DNA of 64,000 bases from the NCBI RefSeq assembly GCF_036059255.1, contig NZ_CP107947.1:7626001-7690000 (forward strand). The letters run 5' to 3'. The first letter of the stretch is position 1; each line of letters opens with the position of its first letter. Under the pieces are notes generated by a model, which had not been told where the DNA came from, ran no database searches, and was given only the letters and a program-made list of their open reading frames with translations. Shown here one piece after another: positions 7,407 to 16,471 of the stretch. This DNA comes from Micromonospora sp. NBC_00389 (lineage in GTDB: Bacteria > Actinomycetota > Actinomycetes > Mycobacteriales > Micromonosporaceae). Made by a program: the position numbers and the translations under genes.

Positions 7407-9275
7407 GTGCCCGACGAGAGCGCGGACGGCGTCGATCTGGATTCCGGTCGGCGGTTCGTGGTCTGCGGGGACAACGCACTGGCCCGCCGGCTGGTCAACG
7501 AACTGGTCGACCGGTACGGCGTGGCGGTGACCGTGGTGTTGCCGTCGCTGACCGACAACCACGCCCCGGACATCGCCGAGTTCGCCGCCGAGGCCGCCGC
7601 AGACCTCCGCCCCGAGGTGGTGGTGGCCCGCCGGCTGACCAGCGAGGTGCTGCAGCGGGTGGGCGTGTGCGGGGCCGCCGCGGTCGCGCTGGTGAGCGCG
7701 GACGACGTGGCCAACGTGGATGCCGCGCTGATCGTCCGGGAGTTCGATCCGGATGTGCGGATCGTCGTGCGGCTGTTCAACCCGGTGCTCGGCGAGGGCG
7801 TGGCGACCATGCTCGGTGACTGCGCGGTGCTGTCCGGGTCGGAGATCGCCGCTCCGGCGTTCGTGGCCGCGACGCTCGGCGATGACACGCCGACCTACCT
7901 GCGGTTGCCCGACGACGAGCTGCTGCGAACAGCCAGCCGCGCCGCGCTCGACCCTGCCACGGCGGACGTGGTCTGTGCGCTGGCCGACACCAGCGGCCCC
8001 GAGCCGGTCACCCTCCCCGCGGACGAGGACGCAGCCGACCTGGTGCTGGTGCGGGCGTACGGCCGCCGGCGGTCGGCGCCGGCCCCACCGCGCCGCCGGC
8101 TGCTGCGGACCGCCCGGTTGGTACTCGGCCGGCGCCTGCGCCTGGCGCTGGGCGCGACAGCCGCGGTGCTCGCCGTTGGCAGCGTGCTGCTTGGGCAGGC
8201 CCGGGACCTGGACCCGGTGCAGGCCGGCTACCTGACGCTGCTGACCGCCCTGGGCAGCGCGGACGCGGACCCGGCCGGATCACCGGTGGAGAAGATCACC
8301 GCCCTGCTGCTGGTGGTCACCGGCGTGGCGCTGGTCCCCACGGTGACCGCGCTGGTGGTCGATTCGGTGGTGCGGGCCCGGCTGGCGGTTGCGGCCGGTC
8401 GGCTCACCGACCCGCTCGACGACCACGTGATCGTGGTCGGGCTGGGCAACGTCGGCACCCGGGTGGTGCAGGAGTTGCACTCGTTCGGCCTGACCGTGGT
8501 GGCGGTGGACCGGGCGACGACGGCCCGTGGCGTGGCGGTGGCCCGGGAGCTGGGAATTCCGGTCCTGATCGGCGACGCGTCCAGCCCGGAGACGTTGCGG
8601 GCGGCGTCCGTGTCGACCTGCCGGGCGCTGGTGGTGCTCTGCGCCGACGACGTGACCAACCTGGAGACCGCGCTCCTCGGGCGCTCGCTGCACCGCGCGG
8701 CGGCGGGCGAGACGGCGGCTCCACTGCGGGTGGTGCTGCGGCTGTTCGACGAGGGGTTCGCGCAGCGGGTGCAGCGCGCCTTCGGGATCAACCACTCACG
8801 GAGTGTCTCCTACCTGGCCGCACCAGCGTTCGCGGCGGCCATGATGGGCCGTGAGGTGATCGACACGATCTCGGTGGGGCGGCGCGTCCTGCTGGTCGCC
8901 GAACTGCCGGTCGGGGCCGGCTCGGATGTGGAGGGCACGTTCTGCCCGCAGATCAGCCGTCCGCGCGAGGCCCGGGTGATCGCCATGCGAACTGGCCGGG
9001 TGGGGCAGACCATCTGGACCCTGCCGCAGCGGCGGCCACTGGTGCGCACCGACCGGCTGCTGGTCGTTGCCACCCGGGCCGGGTTGGCGGCCCTGCTGGC
9101 ACGGACGGTGCCGAGCGACGATCCGCCGCCGATGTCGCCGGGCACGGTCGGTGGGACGCCGTTGCGGTTGCTCACCCCACCGGCGCCACGCCGGACGGGC
9201 ACGGACACCGCGCCGCCACGCCCGCCCACCGGTGATGCCGCCATCGACCGGCCGGTGGCCGGGGACGGCCGCTGA
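7407..9275 (+). CDS. Two-TM channel-like protein with two TrkA-N/RCK domains
   Basis: 622 residues. An N-terminal Rossmann domain (about 15-135, FVVCGDNALARRL) is followed by a membrane segment near 248-268, a short pore-like stretch (YLTLLTALGSADADP), a second membrane segment near 296-319, and a second RCK domain from about 340 (VIVVGLGNVGTRVVQEL). The TM-P-TM-RCK order is that of ligand-gated potassium channels and of Castor/Pollux-type proteins. The selectivity-filter position reads GSAD where channels have GYGD, so ion choice is unclear. I infer an ion channel or a nucleotide-sensing relative rather than a TrkA subunit of a Trk uptake system, because the membrane part is on the same chain. 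Confidence 0.8.
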   Translation: MPDESADGVDLDSGRRFVVCGDNALARRLVNELVDRYGVAVTVVLPSLTDNHAPDIAEFAAEAAADLRPEVVVARRLTSEVLQRVGVCGAAAVALVSADDVANVDAALIVREFDPDVRIVVRLFNPVLGEGVATMLGDCAVLSGSEIAAPAFVAATLGDDTPTYLRLPDDELLRTASRAALDPATADVVCALADTSGPEPVTLPADEDAADLVLVRAYGRRRSAPAPPRRRLLRTARLVLGRRLRLALGATAAVLAVGSVLLGQARDLDPVQAGYLTLLTALGSADADPAGSPVEKITALLLVVTGVALVPTVTALVVDSVVRARLAVAAGRLTDPLDDHVIVVGLGNVGTRVVQELHSFGLTVVAVDRATTARGVAVARELGIPVLIGDASSPETLRAASVSTCRALVVLCADDVTNLETALLGRSLHRAAAGETAAPLRVVLRLFDEGFAQRVQRAFGINHSRSVSYLAAPAFAAAMMGREVIDTISVGRRVLLVAELPVGAGSDVEGTFCPQISRPREARVIAMRTGRVGQTIWTLPQRRPLVRTDRLLVVATRAGLAALLARTVPSDDPPPMSPGTVGGTPLRLLTPPAPRRTGTDTAPPRPPTGDAAIDRPVAGDGR

Positions 9276-9333
9276 CCCGGAGGGGCGGTGCCGCCCAGGT
9301 GCTGCCGGCGGCCGGCGCAACCGGCGCGATCGG

Positions 9334-11076
9334 TCAGGCCGCGCAGGTGGTGGCGGGCAGCCCGGGTACGGCCACCGGGGACCGGCCGCCGGGGCGGGCC
9401 TTGCCGGCCAGCACGGCGGCCAGCGCGGTCATCGACGCCCGGCTGGAGGAGTACGTGGCCAGCAGCGTCGGCGACGCCGCCGTGGCCAGGACGTACGGGG
9501 TGTCCATGGCCACGGTGACCGCGGCGTCGGCGCGCAGGTCGCCGGTGCCGTCGCCGTAGCCGACCAGGTGCACCACCGTGCCGCCGCTGGGCTTGACCGG
9601 CACCCCGGCGGCGGTCAGCGCGGCGGTGAGCGCGGCCCGGGTGCCGTCCCGGCCGCCGGACGAGGTGACGGTGACCGGTCCGCGCACCGCGCCACCGCAG
9701 GCGCCCTTCAGCACGGTGACGGCGCCAGCGGCCAGCGCGTCCGCCGCCGCGCGGTGCGCCGGGGCGTTGAGCGTGGACATCTGCGCGGGCGGGAGCGCCG
9801 CCAGCCGGAACTTCATGGTCAGCACCCGGGTGACCGCCTCGACCAGCCGGGGCCGGGCCAGCGACCCGCCGCGCAGCGCGGCGAGCAGCCCGTCGTACGC
9901 CTGACCGACGTTCGGGGTCATCAGGATCAGGTCGTTGCCGGCGTTCAGCGCCCGGACGGCGGCCTCGCCGGGCGCCCAGCGCTTCGCCGGCGGCATGTTC
10001 ATGCCGTCGGTGATCACCACGCCCTTGAAGCCGAGCTGACCACGCAGCACGTCGGTGAGCAGCTTGTGCGAGAAGGTCGCCGGGGTGCCCGGGTCGATGG
10101 CCCGCGCGTCCAGGTGGCCGGACATCACCGCCATCGCCCCGGCGTCGATCCCGGCGGTGAACGGCGGCCACGCGCCGCTCTGCAGCGCAGCCGCGGACTG
10201 GCTGAGCACGGGCAGGTCCTGGTGCGAGTCGTCGGCGCTGTGGCCGTGTCCCGGGAAGTGCTTCAAGGTGGCCGCGACCCCGGCCGCCTGCAGGCCACGG
10301 ACCGCGCCCCCGACCTGCGCGGCGGCCTGCTTCGGGTCCGCGCCGTACGACCGGGAGCCGATCACCGCGCTGCGGGTGGCCAGCACGTCGGCCACCGGAG
10401 CGAAGTCGACGTTGATCCCCATGGCGGCCAGCTCGGTGCCGGCGGCCCGCCACGCGGCCTCAGTGAGCGCCGGGTTGCCGGCCGCCCCGGCCGCGAGGGC
10501 GCTGGGCAGCACGGTGACCCCGTCGGTGACCCGGGTGACAACGCCGTACTCCTGGTCGGTGCCGATCAGGAAGGGTGCCGGGCCGGCGGCGAGCCGGCCG
10601 GCGGCGGCGCGCAGCCCACCGGTCAGCTCGTGCACCTGCTTCGGGTTGTCGACGTTGCTGGTCTCCTGGTTGCCCTTGGTCGGGTCGTCGGCGCTGAACC
10701 CGACCAGGATCAGCCCGCCCAGCCGGTACTTGGCGATCATCTCGGCTGGGGTGTCGACCCCGGCCAGCGCCCGGTTGCCGGCCGCAGAGCCGGGTGAGAC
10801 CTTCGTCGCCGAGTCGCCGTAGGCGTACGGCATCAGCACCTGGCCGACCAGATCCTCGTCGGGCAGCGTGGCGACCAGCGCGGCGGCCCGTACGGCCGGG
10901 TCGGCCGGGTCACCGGTCGGTGTCGCGCCGGGAGCGCTTGGGCCGGCGGACGTACCGCCCGGGCCGGGCGTCGGGGCGGGGCGGTCCGGCGAACCCGAGC
11001 AGCCGGAGACGAGAAGGGCGGTCAGGGCGGCGACGGCGACGCTTGCGCGGCGCGGGCGAATCGACACGTCGCCCAT
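9334..11076 (-). CDS. Glycoside hydrolase family 3 lipoprotein, NagZ-type beta-N-acetylhexosaminidase
   Basis: 580 residues with a lipoprotein signal: basic start, hydrophobic stretch and lipobox LVSGC with Cys26, then a Pro/Gly-rich linker. The GH3 barrel has the NagZ signature KHFPGHGHSADDSHQDLPV near residues 268-287, which holds the His/Asp acid-base pair, and the nucleophile Asp in VVITDGMNM near 355. A C-terminal region of about 150 residues follows. It should trim N-acetylglucosamine residues from muropeptides or chitin-type oligomers outside the membrane. The gene stands alone between the RCK protein and DUF3145. Confidence 0.9.
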   Translation of the reverse strand: MGDVSIRPRRASVAVAALTALLVSGCSGSPDRPAPTPGPGGTSAGPSAPGATPTGDPADPAVRAAALVATLPDEDLVGQVLMPYAYGDSATKVSPGSAAGNRALAGVDTPAEMIAKYRLGGLILVGFSADDPTKGNQETSNVDNPKQVHELTGGLRAAAGRLAAGPAPFLIGTDQEYGVVTRVTDGVTVLPSALAAGAAGNPALTEAAWRAAGTELAAMGINVDFAPVADVLATRSAVIGSRSYGADPKQAAAQVGGAVRGLQAAGVAATLKHFPGHGHSADDSHQDLPVLSQSAAALQSGAWPPFTAGIDAGAMAVMSGHLDARAIDPGTPATFSHKLLTDVLRGQLGFKGVVITDGMNMPPAKRWAPGEAAVRALNAGNDLILMTPNVGQAYDGLLAALRGGSLARPRLVEAVTRVLTMKFRLAALPPAQMSTLNAPAHRAAADALAAGAVTVLKGACGGAVRGPVTVTSSGGRDGTRAALTAALTAAGVPVKPSGGTVVHLVGYGDGTGDLRADAAVTVAMDTPYVLATAASPTLLATYSSSRASMTALAAVLAGKARPGGRSPVAVPGLPATTCAA

Positions 11077-11173
11077 CCCACCAGTTCACCCTTATCGGGG
11101 CAACTTGACCTTACTGGCCAGCCGCCCCGCGTCACCGCCCCGACGACGTGCGGGCAGGTGGCCGGGTGCCGGG

Positions 11174-11665
11174 TCAGCCGACCCGGGTGAGCAAGGTCAC
11201 CGGGGCGCCGTCGCCGGCGTACCGGTAGGGCTCCAGGTCGGCGTCCCACGCGGTGCCGAGCGCCTTGTCGAGGGCGTGCGCCAGCGCCTCCGGGGCGCGG
11301 GCGCCGGTCATCAGTGCCCGCAGCCGGTCCTCGCCGAGTTGGATGTCGCCGGCCGCACCGACGGTGGCCCGGAACAGGCCGCGTGCCGGCACGTACATGA
11401 AGCGCTCGCCGTCGGCGCCGGGACTCGGCTCCTCGGTCACCTCGAAACGGATCATGGGCCACTGCCGAAGGGCAGCAGCCAGCTCGGCGCCCGTCCCCGG
11501 ACGACCGGTCCACCCGCATTCGGCCCGGCGTACGCCGGGGTCGACGGGCTGAGCCGTCCACTGCAGGTTGACCGGCGCGGCTAGGACGCGCGCGATCGCC
11601 CACTCGACGTGCGAGCACACGGCGAGCGGGGTCGAGTGGACGTATACGACGCCACGCGTTGGCAC
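11174..11665 (-). CDS. DUF3145 family protein
   Basis: 163 residues beginning with the family pattern TRGVVYVHSTPLAVCSHVEWA; a GTG start with GGGAGG just upstream. DUF3145 is an actinobacterial family of unknown function, and the length is typical. The sequence is soluble, with no signal peptide or membrane segment. It is separated by a 308-base region from the next plus-strand gene. Confidence 0.9.
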   Translation of the reverse strand: MPTRGVVYVHSTPLAVCSHVEWAIARVLAAPVNLQWTAQPVDPGVRRAECGWTGRPGTGAELAAALRQWPMIRFEVTEEPSPGADGERFMYVPARGLFRATVGAAGDIQLGEDRLRALMTGARAPEALAHALDKALGTAWDADLEPYRYAGDGAPVTLLTRVG

Positions 11666-11973
11666 GGTGACCTCCCGGAGAGCGAGGTGCGTCTTCCCCT
11701 ACGACCTCGTCCACCCAGGTGGTTGCTGCAACACATGATGACTCGTGTGACGGATGTTGCGCCAGGGAATCGGAAAAATCGCCGGTCGGAATAGCCGGAC
11801 GGGTGGTCTCCGTTACCCCTCAGGACACCGCGACGACCAGCATGATGTCGTGGTCATGTACAGTTCCATCGGCGGCTTCTGCCGCGTTTCACCTTCGCGG
11901 GCCGACCCAGTGTCGCCCCGCACACAGCCCCCGGACGTCCAGTCCTCCCGTACGTCTTGCAAGGAGTACCTCC
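11666..11973. other. Divergent intergenic region without a gene
   Basis: About 308 bases between the DUF3145 start (minus) and the small conserved protein (plus). It holds both ribosome sites (GGGAGG near 11673 on the minus strand, AAGGAG at 11961-11966) and a relatively AT-rich stretch around 11760-11795. Short open frames here have no ribosome site and no recognisable product. Promoters must lie here but I cannot place them with confidence. Confidence 0.5.
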
Positions 11974-12303
11974 GTGGCGAGCAACACCTCTAAGACCGCG
12001 CGCGCGTCCGTCCGGGCCGGCCAGGCTGGCCAGGGTGGCGCCCTCAGCGTGCTGGGCGAGTTCAAGTACCTCATCCCGCTCAACGGCGGCAAGCACGCCT
12101 ACGTGCGGAACCTGACCAACGGCAAGACCGCGCACCTGCGCACCGACTCCGACGCTTTCGTCGAGGAGATCCGTGTGCTGGCCGCCGCCGGCCACGCCGC
12201 CAAGATCCGGGCGGAGATCAACAACCTGGCCGAGACCCACCCGGGTGACGGCTGGGAGGCGACCGAGAAGCGCCTGGTCGCGGCCGGCGTCTTCGAGGGC
12301 TGA
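11974..12303 (+). CDS. Conserved actinobacterial protein of 109 residues, probably abundant
   Basis: Starts with GTG after a strong AAGGAG site. The core VLGEFKYLIPLNGGKHAYVRN, split by a Gly-Lys turn, looks beta-rich; the rest is helical (FVEEIRVLAAAGHAAKIRAE). Codon use is extremely biased (AAG for Lys, AAC for Asn, CTG/CTC for Leu), and a perfect hairpin terminator follows, so I infer high expression. I do not recognise a domain of known function. There is no signal peptide or membrane segment. Confidence 0.8.
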   Translation: MASNTSKTARASVRAGQAGQGGALSVLGEFKYLIPLNGGKHAYVRNLTNGKTAHLRTDSDAFVEEIRVLAAAGHAAKIRAEINNLAETHPGDGWEATEKRLVAAGVFEG

Positions 12304-12326
12304 GCCCTCCCCCACCGCATCATCGG

Positions 12327-12360
12327 AAACCGCCCGCCGGGAGTTCCCGGCGGGCGGTTT
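12327..12360 (+). terminator. Perfect 15-bp hairpin terminator
   Basis: Arms at 12327-12341 and 12346-12360 are exact complements around the loop AGTT, and the stem ends in GGTTT. It lies 23 bases after the 109-residue gene and before the convergent carbonic anhydrase gene, so it may act in both directions. Confidence 0.9.
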
Positions 12361-12390
12361 CGCGTCCGGCCCCGCCGGAGTGACCGGGGT

Positions 12391-13050
12391 TCAGGCCGGG
12401 TCCAGCAGGGCGACCTCACCGGTGGCCAGGTCGTAGAGCCCGCCGACCACGGCGACCTGGCCGGCGGCGACCGGCCCCACCAGCAGGTCGTCGGCGCGCA
12501 GGGTCTGTACCGTGCGCCGGACGTGCCGGCGGATCGCCAGCGGATGCACCGCCGGATCGTTCAGCCCCGCCTCGGTCACCGCCGGGGCGATCTCGTCCAC
12601 CAGGTGCGCGAGTGAGCCACCGGGACGCACCCCGCTGCGCAGCGCGTCCACCGCGGCCTCCACCGCGCCGCACCGTTCGTGGCCGAGCACCATCACCAGC
12701 GGTACGCCGAGCTGGCCGACCACGTACTCGATCGAGCCGCACACCGCGCGGTCGAGCACGTGCCCGCCGGTGCGGATCACGCAGATCGCACCGAAGGTCT
12801 GGTCGAAGATCGCCTCCAGTGGCACCCGCGAGTCGATGCAGCCGAGCACCACGGCGTACGGCTGCTGGTCGCCGGATGCGGCGGCCGCGGCGGCTGTCAC
12901 GTCGTGACCGTGCACCGGCTGGCCGCTGACGAACCGCCGATTACCGGCGAGCAGCTCGGCCAGCGCGGCGCGGGGCGTACCCCCGGCCTGTCGCCCCTGT
13001 GCGGAAGGTCCGCCCAGCGGCGGGCCGGGCGTTGCCCCCGACGACCCCAT
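12391..13050 (-). CDS. Beta-class carbonic anhydrase
   Basis: Interconverts CO2 and bicarbonate in the cytoplasm. The zinc ligands are visible: Cys71 and Asp73 in LGCIDSRVP, and His124 and Cys127 in GHERCGAV; Asp73-Arg75 form the usual catalytic dyad. With the ATG at 13050 the protein has 219 residues, normal for the class; the frame is open further upstream but that part is low-complexity and unlike the family. The gene could supply bicarbonate for carboxylases such as AccD, but it is monocistronic and not linked to that operon. Confidence 0.92.
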   Translation of the reverse strand: MGSSGATPGPPLGGPSAQGRQAGGTPRAALAELLAGNRRFVSGQPVHGHDVTAAAAAASGDQQPYAVVLGCIDSRVPLEAIFDQTFGAICVIRTGGHVLDRAVCGSIEYVVGQLGVPLVMVLGHERCGAVEAAVDALRSGVRPGGSLAHLVDEIAPAVTEAGLNDPAVHPLAIRRHVRRTVQTLRADDLLVGPVAAGQVAVVGGLYDLATGEVALLDPA

Positions 13051-13198
13051 GCCGTCCAGCTTGGCCCGAGCCGGGCTGCCACGGGCGCGGTCGGGAATGT
13101 TCACACGGACGCGATTGACGTGGTGCGATGGCGGGTAGCCGGTGTTACCGCCGGGTATCCCGGTGCTCGTGGTACCGGACGGCCCTGGGGAGGTGGCG

Positions 13199-14143
13199 AT
13201 GCCGGAGCGGTTCGAGGTCGGTCTGCCTGATGAGGTGCGGCTCCACGTCGAGGCGACGGGGCCGACGGATGCCCAGGTCACCGCCATTCTGCTGCACGGT
13301 TGGACACTGGACGGGCGCAGCTGGCACCGCCAGGTCGACGCGCTCACCGAGCCGGCCGGCGGCGCGGTGCGGGTGATCACCTATGACGCGCGGGGGCACG
13401 GCCGGTCCAGCTGCATGGCGCTGCCCACGGCCACCCTGGCCCAGCTCGGCGACGACCTGGCCGCGGTGATCGACGCGGTGGCGCCGGTCGGGCGGGTCGT
13501 CCTGGTCGGGCACTCGATGGGCGGCATGACGATCATGGAGTACGCGCACCGCCACCCCGCGCACTTCGCGGCCCGCACCGCCGGCCTGGTCTTCGTCTCG
13601 ACCACCGCCGAGGGGCACACGCACACCGTCTACGGGCTCTCGCCGCGGATCGCCCGGCTGATCCGGCTGGCCGAGACGACCGGCGCCGGAGTGCTGGCCC
13701 GGTGCGGCTCGTGGCGACCGCCCCGGGCGCTGCTACGCGCTCTGCAACCGAGCATCCGGTGGATGCTCTTCGGCGACCGCTGCGAGCCGGCCGACATCCG
13801 GTTGGTGACCTCGGCGGTGGCCCGCGCCTCGCTGCGCTCGATCGGCGGGTTCCGCGCCTCGATCGGCACCCAGCACCGGCTGGACACCCTCGCCGCGCTC
13901 GCCCACCTGCCGGCGGCCGCCCTGGTCGGCGACCGGGACCGGCTGACCCCACCGCCGTGCGCCGAGTCGATCGCCGAGGTCCTGCCGGCCACCGAGTTGA
14001 CCGTCTGCCCGGGTGCTGGGCACATGCTGATGATGGAACGTCCGGACGAGGTGAACGCAGCGCTGACCGGCGTCCTGCGCCAGGTGCTCGCCGAGCCGTC
14101 GCCACCCGCGAGCGGCGCGAGCGTCATCGGGGCGGGTGCCTGA
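13199..14143 (+). CDS. Alpha/beta hydrolase
   Basis: 314 residues with the nucleophile elbow GHSMGG (Ser106), the oxyanion segment ILLHGWTLDGR near residue 30, the acid in VGDRDRLTP and the catalytic His in GAGHMLMM. The ATG at 13199 is preceded by GGGGAGGTGG, which decides the start over an earlier in-frame candidate. The substrate is unknown; this is the general esterase/lipase/epoxide hydrolase fold. It is followed by a 107-base gap to the HelD-like gene. Confidence 0.87.
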   Translation: MPERFEVGLPDEVRLHVEATGPTDAQVTAILLHGWTLDGRSWHRQVDALTEPAGGAVRVITYDARGHGRSSCMALPTATLAQLGDDLAAVIDAVAPVGRVVLVGHSMGGMTIMEYAHRHPAHFAARTAGLVFVSTTAEGHTHTVYGLSPRIARLIRLAETTGAGVLARCGSWRPPRALLRALQPSIRWMLFGDRCEPADIRLVTSAVARASLRSIGGFRASIGTQHRLDTLAALAHLPAAALVGDRDRLTPPPCAESIAEVLPATELTVCPGAGHMLMMERPDEVNAALTGVLRQVLAEPSPPASGASVIGAGA

Positions 14144-14250
14144 CCACGTTCCCGCACCTCGGGCGCGGCGGGCCTGGCCGAGGGCCGTACCCTTCTGCGG
14201 TTGGCCCGCGCGGTTCGCGCCGCTTGCCGGCGACATCGAAGGAGCGTGCG

Positions 14251-16365
14251 TTGACCGACCAGACCACCCTGGAGCAGGAGATCGCCGTCGAGCAACGGCA
14301 CCTCGACCGGGTGTACGCCCGACTGGCCGAGTTACGGCAATCGGCGGTCCGCGCCGAGCGGGACGGCTACCGGATGGCCCGGGTGGGCACGTTCGGCGCG
14401 CTGGTCGAGCGCGACGCGATGGTCTTCCACGCCGCGCAACGGCGGCACACCCTGGACGCCGAGCACGAGGGGCTGGTCTTCGGCCGGCTGGACCTGCGGG
14501 ACCGACAGGTGCTGCACGTCGGGCGGCTCGGCATCCGCGACGAGGACGCCACCACGCTGGTCGTCGACTGGCGGGCGCCGGCCGCCGCCGCCTTCTACCA
14601 GGCCACCCCGGCCCAGCCGCAGGGCGTGGTGCGCCGCCGCACGATCCAGTCCCGCAACGAGCGGGTCACCCGGATCGAGGACGACCTGCTGGACCCGACC
14701 GCCGCCCCGGAGGGGATGACGGTGGTGGGCGACGGCGCGCTGCTGGCCACCCTGTCCCGGGCCACCGGCCGGGGCATGCGCGACATCGTGGCGACCATCC
14801 AGCAGGAGCAGGACGAGGCGATCCGGTCGCCCGGCTCCGGGGTGACGATCGTCGCCGGCGGCCCGGGCACCGGCAAGACGGCGGTGGCCCTGCACCGGGC
14901 CGCGTACCTGCTCTACTCCGACCGCAGCCGGTACGCCGGGGGCGGCATCCTGGTGGTCGGCCCGTCCTCGGTCTTCGTCGAGTACATCGCCTCGGTGCTG
15001 CCCTCGCTCGGTGAGGACACCGCGACCCTGCACTCGCTGGGCACCCTCTTCCCGGGGATGACCGCCACCCGCACCGACCCGCCCGAGGTGGCCTCGGTGA
15101 AGGGCTCGTTGCGGATGCGCCGGGTGCTGGAGCGGGCGGTCCGGGACGCGGTGCCGGGTGGTCCGGGCGAGCTGCGGCTGCTCTACCGGGGCGGACTGCT
15201 GCGGCTGGACCGGGCCGAGCTGGACGGGATCCGGGACCGCGTGCTGCACCGGGGCGCCCGACGCAACGAGGTACGCCGGGCCGGTTTCGACGGGGTCTTC
15301 GCCGCGCTCTGGGCGCAGGCCCGGCGGATGAACCTCCGACTGCCGGAGCAGCCGGCGTTCGAGGCGGAGATCGCCGAGCGGCCGGAGTTCCGGGAGTTCC
15401 TCAAGGCGTGGTGGCCGCGGCTGCACCCCCGGCACGTACTCGGCTGGCTGGCCCGGCCGGACCGGCTGCACCGGTACGCCGGCGGGATCCTCTCCACGGC
15501 GGAGATCCGGCTGCTCAGCGCCGCGTACCAGGGCCTGGACGACGCCGGGCTGACCATCGCCGACGTGGCGCTGCTGGACGAGTTGGACGCGTTGCTCGGC
15601 AAGCCGGCACAGCCGGCCCGGGCGCGGCGCGACCCGTTCCAGCTCGCTGGCGGGGTTCGCGAGCTGAGCACCTTCGCCGACCGGCAGCGGGCCGCCCGGG
15701 CGTCGGCCCGGGAGCGTCCGGCGGACTACCGGGAGTACGCGCACGTGGTGGTGGACGAGGCACAGGACGTCTCGCCGATGCAGTGGCGCATGATCGGCCG
15801 GCGCGGCCGGTTGGCCTCCTGGACCGTGGTGGGCGATCCGGCGCAGACCGCGTGGACCGGCGACCCGGAGGAGCTGGACCGGGCCCGTGACCACGCGTTG
15901 GGCCGGCGCAAGCGGCACGATTTCACGCTGACCACCAACTACCGCAACTCGTCGGAGATCTTCGCGGTGGCGGCGGCGGAGATCCGCCGGCTCTACCCCG
16001 ACCTGCTGCTGCCGACAGCCGTCCGCTCCACCGGGGTCGATCCGGTCGAGCTGGTGGTGCCCCCCACCGCGCTGGAGACCGCGATCGTGGAGGCGGCCAC
16101 CGGCCTGCTGGCCGAGGTCGAGGGCACGGTCGGGGTGATCACGCCGGTCCCCCGCCGCGACGAGGTCGCCGGTTGGCTCGGCGTGCTCGGCGCGCCGCGG
16201 CTGCAGGTGGTGACCAGCCTGGAGGCCAAGGGCATGGAGTACGACGGGGTGGTGCTGGTCGCCCCGAGCGAGATCCGGGCGGATCCGGGCGCGGGCGTGC
16301 GCACCCTCTACGTCGCGCTCTCCCGGGCCACTCAGCGGCTCACCACCATCGACCCGATCGGCTGA
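14251..16365 (+). CDS. HelD/HelR-like UvrD-fold ATPase (RNA polymerase recycling)
   Basis: 704 residues starting at TTG after GAAGGAGC. An N-terminal coiled coil (EQEIAVEQRHLDRVYARLAE) as in HelD leads into a superfamily 1 helicase-like motor: Walker A GGPGTGKTAVALHRAAYLL near residue 203, Walker B VVVDEAQDVSPMQ near 499, and a C-terminal motif region (TSLEAKGMEYDGV, YVALSRATQ). HelD proteins release stalled or rifamycin-bound RNA polymerase; actinobacterial HelR gives rifamycin tolerance. I infer that role from the coiled coil and length; a DNA-repair UvrD role is less likely because the N-terminal arm is HelD-like. A -10-like TACCCT lies near 14188. Confidence 0.82.
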   Translation: MTDQTTLEQEIAVEQRHLDRVYARLAELRQSAVRAERDGYRMARVGTFGALVERDAMVFHAAQRRHTLDAEHEGLVFGRLDLRDRQVLHVGRLGIRDEDATTLVVDWRAPAAAAFYQATPAQPQGVVRRRTIQSRNERVTRIEDDLLDPTAAPEGMTVVGDGALLATLSRATGRGMRDIVATIQQEQDEAIRSPGSGVTIVAGGPGTGKTAVALHRAAYLLYSDRSRYAGGGILVVGPSSVFVEYIASVLPSLGEDTATLHSLGTLFPGMTATRTDPPEVASVKGSLRMRRVLERAVRDAVPGGPGELRLLYRGGLLRLDRAELDGIRDRVLHRGARRNEVRRAGFDGVFAALWAQARRMNLRLPEQPAFEAEIAERPEFREFLKAWWPRLHPRHVLGWLARPDRLHRYAGGILSTAEIRLLSAAYQGLDDAGLTIADVALLDELDALLGKPAQPARARRDPFQLAGGVRELSTFADRQRAARASARERPADYREYAHVVVDEAQDVSPMQWRMIGRRGRLASWTVVGDPAQTAWTGDPEELDRARDHALGRRKRHDFTLTTNYRNSSEIFAVAAAEIRRLYPDLLLPTAVRSTGVDPVELVVPPTALETAIVEAATGLLAEVEGTVGVITPVPRRDEVAGWLGVLGAPRLQVVTSLEAKGMEYDGVVLVAPSEIRADPGAGVRTLYVALSRATQRLTTIDPIG

Positions 16366-16408
16366 CCTGCGGCGGTAGCCCTCACCGGGCGACCGCCGGC
16401 CTTACACT

Positions 16409-16435
16409 TGCATACATAGCGATGTGCGCATACAT
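16409..16435. promoter_or_regulatory. AT-rich palindromic site before the metal exporter (candidate metal-regulator operator)
   Basis: Three copies of a half-site occur: TGCATACAT (16409-16417), its near inverse ATGTGCGCA (16422-16430), and GCATACAT again (16428-16435). The first two form a 9-4-9 inverted repeat with seven matching pairs; the forward copies are 18 bases apart. The AT content stands out sharply from the surroundings. Metal-responsive ArsR/SmtB-type repressors bind palindromes of this kind, so a metal-controlled operator is a reasonable inference. Confidence 0.5.
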
Positions 16436-16471
16436 TTGACCAAATCCGGACCGACGGCGGAGGGTGGTTTC

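Noticed and set aside
14144..14250. Possible rifamycin-associated element before the HelD/HelR-like gene
   Set aside because: GCTTGCCGGC near 14220 only partly resembles the GGGGCTTGCGGCAAGGCCC consensus and lacks the full inverted symmetry.
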